This document shows, one piece after another, positions 59,015-64,000 of a DNA stretch of 64,000 bases. The notes under the pieces are model-generated. The model saw nothing but the letters and a program-made list of their open reading frames with translations, ran no database searches and was not told where the DNA came from. The stretch's first letter is position 1; every line of letters begins with the position of its first letter. A program made the position numbers and the translations under genes. Where the stretch lies: NCBI RefSeq assembly GCF_964340395.1, contig NC_135549.1, forward strand, positions 35,490,332-35,554,331. Direction: 5' to 3'. Source of the DNA: Glandiceps talaboti. Lineage: Eukaryota; Hemichordata; Enteropneusta; Spengelidae.

Positions 59015-60065
59015 GGTACACAAGGTGAGAGGGACTGAGGTCCTTACATATACTTGATACAAAGGTGATAGAGGGACTGTGGTTACATGTACTTGATACA
59101 CAAGGTGATATGATATGATATGATAACAGATTTATATAGCGCCTGGTATCCATTTAAAATGTTCACTGGCGCTTTACAGAGTGTCACTTAAATATGCTCT
59201 CTCAAAAAAGTAGGTCTTTAGCCTAGATTTGAAAATTTCAGTACTTGATGCTGAACGAATATGACTTGGAAGATCATTCCACAAGGTAGCAGCGGCATAT
59301 GAGAAAGAACGATCACCATAGAATCTGAGTCTTGTTCGTGGAGTTTTAAGAGAAACTTTGTCACTTGAGCGGAGAGATCTGGTTGGTTTATTAAGTTCGA
59401 TGAGTGTAGTGAGGTAGTCAGGTGCGGTGCCGTTCAAAGCTTTGTAGGTAAGAAGTAAAATCTTGAATTTGATTCTATATATTACAGGGAGCCAGTGGAA
59501 TTTCATCAGAATCGGAGAAATGTGTTCATGTTTCTTCACTTGTGCAATTAGCCGCGCAGCAGAGTTTTGAGCTCTCTGCAATAGATTAATGCTGGATGAC
59601 GGTAGTCCAAATAATAGGGCATTAGCGTAATCAAGCTTTGAGGAAAGAGTAGCGTTGACAAGTTTTAAACAGGTCTGCTGGGAAAGGTATTTACGAATGA
59701 ATCCAATGCGGCGAATATCAAAATAAATGCACTTACAGAGTCGGATGATGTGTTGTTTAAATTCATGGGTGCTGTCGAACCAAAACCCAATATTGCGAGC
59801 ATAATCCACTGGATGTATGGTACTGTCCCCAACGCTTAATGACTGAATGTGATTTTGGGAACGACTGAATCGAGATCTTATGTGCAGGATTTCTGTCTTG
59901 TCATCATTTAATTTTAACTTGTTGGTATTCATCCACTTCTTGATATCCAGCAGGCAGTCCTCGATCTTGGACGTAGCGATGAGGTGAGAGGGACTGAGGT
60001 CCCTACATGTACTTGATACACAAGGTGATAGAGGGACTGTGGTCACATGTGCTTGAAACACATGA
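59015..60065. repeat. short tandem unit flanking the LINE at 59100-59985
   Basis: The unit GGTGAGAGGGACTGAGGTCC, then TACATGTACTTGATACACAA and GGTGATAGAGGGACTGTGGT, occurs on both sides of the LINE (about 59020-59110 and 59985-60055). The LINE therefore inserted in, or duplicated, a small tandem repeat. Confidence 0.65.
59100..59985 (-). pseudogene. 5'-truncated L2/CR1-like LINE, C-terminal ORF2
   Basis: The open part of the frame (down to 59174) reads IKKWMNTNKLKLNDDKTEIL, SKLDYANALLFGLPSSSINL, LQRAQNSAARLIAQVKKHEH, FHWLPVIYRIKFKI, then RSLRSSDKVSL and AAATLWNDLPSHIRS. This is the region after the polymerase active site in L2/CR1 elements. The polymerase itself is missing because of 5' truncation near 59985. 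The 3' end at about 59165-59105 (AAAGCGCCAGTGAACATT, then GGCGCTATATAAATCTG and a TATCA repeat) is a typical L2-type tail. The frame is intact over about 270 codons, so the insertion is fairly young. Confidence 0.85.
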
Positions 60066-60209
60066 TTACATGATGTGTCGCTCATGTTGGTACCAGTGTG
60101 CCCTCTAAGCCAATTTGACGTACATTTTGTACCACTGATGCACATTATTTCTAGTAACACACCAAAATTTGGTGTTCTCCAATCTCTTACTATGTGGTGA
60201 CTCACAAAA

Positions 60210-60884
60210 AATGCCAGTGTTTATAATTTTGACTCACAGTCACAACAACAACAAAATTTAGTTATCATTAGAGGGCACACTGGTTGGTACACTGTCTGCA
60301 AGTTGCCGTCTGAGAAATCAATTCTAGATTGAAAGTTTATTGAAGTCTTTCAATATTTGTTGGTGAATTCAAACAATAATCTTCAGTAGATGACATCGAC
60401 AGACATTGTAGACAGACATGATATTTACCGCTAGACCTAAAGACCCGATCGTTGTTCACCACTCAACTGCATGCACTTTGGTTTTGAAGTACATATGATA
60501 GCTCAGCTCAACCCCTACCCGAAGGATTTCGGGAGTTACTGTACATGTAGAAGCACATGGTGACGTGCACACTGGTTTTGAAGTATGCAGCTCAGCTCAA
60601 CCCCTACCCGAAGGAGTTCAAGAGTTACTGTAGAAGCATATGGTGACATGCACATTGGTTTTGAAATATCATACAATACCCGGTACATGCAGGTATGCAT
60701 GATTACCACGGTACATTTGTATACTTGTATACTTTACTTTACTTTACTTTGTTACTTTATTATCCCTAATTTGTCTTGCAACAACACAGAAAAGCATACA
60801 TGTACATATAATCTTACACGTTAAAGTGGTACTAAGAACAATAAAAGTACGAAGACATTGTAAACTGTGTAAAAGACTACATAA
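60210..60884. other. unannotated interval with small duplications
   Basis: A ~65-bp segment, CAGCTCAACCCCTACCCGAA with flank, is repeated (about 60503 and 60592). A TACTT-type run (60728-60765) may be the tail of a minus-strand LINE. No exon recognised. Confidence 0.45.
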
Positions 60885-63800
60885 ACAAGTCATTGAGAAT
60901 GACATAGTCCCGCTATGATTGGGTTTTAAGGAACTGGCAGTTTATGTTGTCATTTTCTTGATATCACTACTCTGATCATGCAACAACACTTGTGAACCTA
61001 AATCAAACAGACTTAGATATGTTGTGTATGCTCGTTGGACATGGAAAATGCCTACTCATGTTGTGTCTCCTCATTGGACATGGGACATGCCTACTCTTCA
61101 AGATGACGTGATGGAATAAACCATTCAACAATAAAGAATGGGTCGGGTATGGGGGGGGGGGGGGAGACCTGTTCAAGCATGTCCGAGTTATGGCTTTGGA
61201 CATGAAAACTGCGCCAACACAATGGCTGCCAGGTAGCCATATCGGATTGTATCACGATGAAAATGGATATGCACATGTATGTCATAGAACACTGTCCTAA
61301 CACCAACTTTGAATGAGATCTGTTCAAGCATGTCTGAGTTATGGCTTTGGACATAGAAATTCGCAAACAAAATGGCTGCGTGGTTACCCTAAATGAAAGA
61401 TTCCATATAGTTTTCCAGTCAAACTGTGAACAATCAAAGGAGGAATCCCATTTCCCCAATACCGTTGGGGCTTGAAAAACAGAGTGTAATAACAAATCAT
61501 ATACTTCCTTTGTAGTAACCTTATCAAGTAGTTTTCCTCCAACTTTCGGAACAAAGCGATTCACATTAGGTGTTTGAATAATATTGGGACTATGTGATCT
61601 CATCTCTGTCTTCCATTTACGTGGGATTGCATCTAGTAAACCAACATAAGATAAAAAGTCAATTTGAACATGGAATTTCTGTTTGAAATCATTCCAAGAG
61701 AGAATATTACCATAGGGATCAAACAGATCCCTAATGTATAATACATGTATACCCTGATCATACAGCCTTCTATAAAACACTGATTTTCCTCCAATCCTAA
61801 TATGTGAATTATTCCAAATAATCTCCTGAGCTATATCAAGACTGGTTGACGGTTTCTTCCTATATACTTTTGAAAGAGTAAACCAACTGTTTAACGCCTC
61901 TTTGTAAAACAAAGGCAAGTGACCTAAGCCTAAACAAGAGGGATCAAAGTTGCAGCAAAGAAGAAATCTAAGACCACCAATTTTATTAAAATAAAATTTA
62001 GGAATTATTGACCATGAAGCAGTAGATTCTAAAAGGCGTTTTAGCCACATCACTTTTATTGTCTGATCAGTAATGGCTATTGATGGTAATTTAAGACCCC
62101 CTTCTGAAATTTGACCAATCATAGTACTCCATTTCACTTTAGGTCTTTTATTATTCCAAATGAAAGAATTAATAAGTTTCTGAGCTGCAAATTTGATATC
62201 CTGAGGAATAACTAAAGAAGACATTTGGTAAATTAACTGAGAAATCCCAAAAGTCTTTGAAAGAAGGATTTACCCCTAAACCCAATATCCCTGCTAGACC
62301 AAATATTTAGCTTTGTCCTCAGAGTAGAATCAGTTTTACCAAAATTATTCTCTAAGTTTGCCGTACTATTATATGATAAATAGATTCCAAGAAGTTTAAC
62401 TGATTCTGAAGTGGGGGTCAAGCTGCATATTTTATCTTTATACTTACGCAGGGAGCCCATATAAACAAGTTCTGTTTTTGCATTGTTGATTTTAAGACCT
62501 GAACAAATAGAAAACAGCTGAATAACTGATAAACATGCAATAACAGAATCTTTGTCACTGAGGAGGATTGACATATCGTCTGCAAATAAAGCCAATTTTG
62601 TGCTATTGTTTTCAGGGAGTTTTACCCCTTTTATCTCCTCGGTATTTCTGACAGCAATGGCGAGGAGCTCTATTGACATAATAAAAAGGATCGTAGACAG
62701 GGGGCACCCTTGCCTAATACCTCTAGAAGGACTGAACCAACCGGTGGAGTGACCATTATTTAAAACACAACTTTTTATATTAGGGTAAAAAACCTTAACC
62801 CATTTAATAACCGAGGGACCAAACCCAAACAGATTCAAAGACTTGAACATAAGCGGCCACTCTAGGCTATCGTATGCCTTCTCTAAATCTACAAGTAGTA
62901 CGACACCTGGGATATTTGTCATTTTTGTGTACTCAAGACAATCACGAATAAGGTGAATGTCTTCTGCAATATTCCTACCCTTAATGAAAGCCCTTTGATC
63001 AGGGTGAATTACTGAAGAAACCACACTGCCCATTCTCTTAGCAATTGCTTTACTAGCAACTTTATAGTCAATGTTGAGGAGTGATATTGTTCTCCAGTTC
63101 TTGATTTTTTCAAGCGTCTGACCGGACTTTGGAATTAAACTAATTACCGCTTCACATTGCGAAGTAGACATTTCGCCTTGATTAAAAGCATAATTAAGGG
63201 CGGCCGTGAAATGGTCTCCCAAATCATCCCATAGAGCAAAATAGAATTCTACCGAAAGGCCATCCGAGCCTGGCGACTTATTTTTTTGCATTGACTTCAA
63301 TATTTCATAACATTCTTTGTTTGAAAGTATGCCTTCGCAACTTTGTGCATCTTCTGGACGTAATTTAGGAATACGGTTTACGTTGAAGAAGTTTGTATTG
63401 ATAACGGGGTCATTCATGTCCGGAGAAGTTGTTTTGTAAAGCTTACTATAAAAATGCTTAATATAACTTAGTAAATCACTTCTCTCCGAAATCCGAGTAC
63501 CAGTTATGGCTTTGGACATGGAAAATTCGCAAACAAAATGGCTGCTAGGCGGCCATATAGCATCGTATCTTGACAACAATGAATATGTACATGTATGTCA
63601 TAGAACACTGTCCTAATACCAACTTTTAATGAGATCTGTTCAAGCATGTCTGAGTTATGGCTTTGGACATGGAAAATTCACAAACAAAATGGCTGCCAGG
63701 CAACCATATTGGATTGTATCACGACGAAAATGGATATGCACATGTATATCATAGAACACTGTCCTAATACCAACTTTGAATGAGATCTGTTCAAGCATGC

Positions 63801-64000
63801 CTGAGTTATGGCTTTGGACATAGAAAAATTGCAAACAAAATGGCTGCCAGGCGGCCATATTGGATCGTATCACAACAACAATGAATATGCACATGTATGT
63901 TATAGAACACTGTCCTAATACCAACTTTGTATGAGATCTGTTTAAGCATGTCTGAGTTATGGCCTTGAACATGGAAAATTCGCAAACAAAATGGCTGCCA
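60885..64000 (-). mobile_element. Helitron-like family 1, copy E, with internal LINE fragment, runs off the window
   Basis: It starts ACAAGTCATTGAGAATGACA at 60885. The unique left part contains an extra partly repeated stretch (about 61020-61130) and a poly-G run (61156-61165). Tandem units follow to about 61380, then a LINE piece, then units again from about 63504 to the window end. The other terminus is beyond 64000. Confidence 0.75.
61381..63503 (-). pseudogene. L1/Tx1-like LINE ORF2 fragment inside family 1 copy E
   Basis: The minus strand encodes most of a reverse transcriptase: NKECYEILKSMQKNKSPGSD, SLIPKSGQTLEKIKNWRTIS, DQRAFIKGRNIAEDIHLI, VVLLVDLEKAYDSLEW (catalytic Asp), GIRQGCPLSTILF and LALFADDMSILL (double Asp), down to 62233. 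After a frameshift, the C-terminal thumb region follows (IPQDIKFAAQKLINSFIWNN, EGGLKLPSIAITD) to about 61381. F-A-D-D and the SPGSDGL wording are typical of the L1/Tx1 group. Both ends are cut: no endonuclease, no C-terminal zinc motif, no poly-A or simple-repeat tail. Confidence 0.85.

Overview
This is eukaryotic nuclear DNA from an animal genome, most likely a marine invertebrate. It is AT-rich and gene-poor. Exons are split by GT/AG introns, and most of the sequence is nested transposable elements plus minisatellites. Non-LTR retrotransposons, a DIRS-type tyrosine-recombinase element, piggyBac-like remnants and Helitron-like elements carrying internal minisatellites occur together in molluscs, echinoderms, hemichordates and amphioxus. 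I cannot choose among these from sequence alone. There is no sign of bacterial genes, operons or CRISPR.

The host gene I can support best runs on the minus strand. A large exon (58345-56097) encodes about 749 residues of a polar, Lys/Ser/Gln-rich protein. Two short exons follow (48167-48075 and 47197-47093). Spliced together they form one C-x2-C-x12-H-x5-H zinc finger of the U1/matrin type. A further exon (10677-10059) begins with the H-x5-H half of a second such finger, and a possible last exon lies at 7001-6946. If this is one gene, it covers more than 50 kb and its introns hold almost everything else described here. The exon carrying the Cys half of the second finger was not found.

Layout. 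1-105 LINE tail. 170-1650 Helitron-like family 2. 2370-2800 short tandem repeats. 3085-5300 a 34-bp satellite. 5890-6712 a rearranged family 2 copy. 7012-8470 a LINE remnant. 8623-9733 family 2. 10059-10677 exon. 10789-12770 a 43-bp palindromic satellite. 12879-13350 family 2 fragment. 13547-15260 two nested family 1 elements. 17702-20143 an element with roughly 700-bp inverted arms. 21580-23038 family 2. 23171-24263 piggyBac-like. 24971-25161 a 191-bp MITE. 26854-31392 family 1 interrupted by an almost complete CR1/L2-like LINE. 31799-32472 family 1. 32868-35500 an inverted-repeat element built of 20-bp palindromes. 40050-46777 family 2 invaded by a DIRS element that was itself invaded by a LINE. 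47093-48167 two exons. 49235-49570 minisatellite. 49838-50043 TA-flanked MITE. 51050-51800 LINE endonuclease remnant. 51961-52732 family 1. 52733-53450 LINE tail remnant. 54376-55373 piggyBac-like with TTAA duplications. 56097-58345 large exon. 59100-59985 LINE 3' end. 60885-64000 family 1 with an internal L1/Tx1-like LINE fragment.

The most informative point is structural. Two unrelated-looking repeat families share one architecture. Read on the minus strand, each starts with TTAG plus a short inverted-repeat arm, carries a minisatellite and a microsatellite, and ends with the matching arm followed by a small hairpin. One copy sits inside another so cleanly that the empty site can be read, with no target duplication. 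This matches non-autonomous Helitron2/Helentron (HINE, DINE-1, oyster pearl) elements. Positions read by eye may be off by a few bases.
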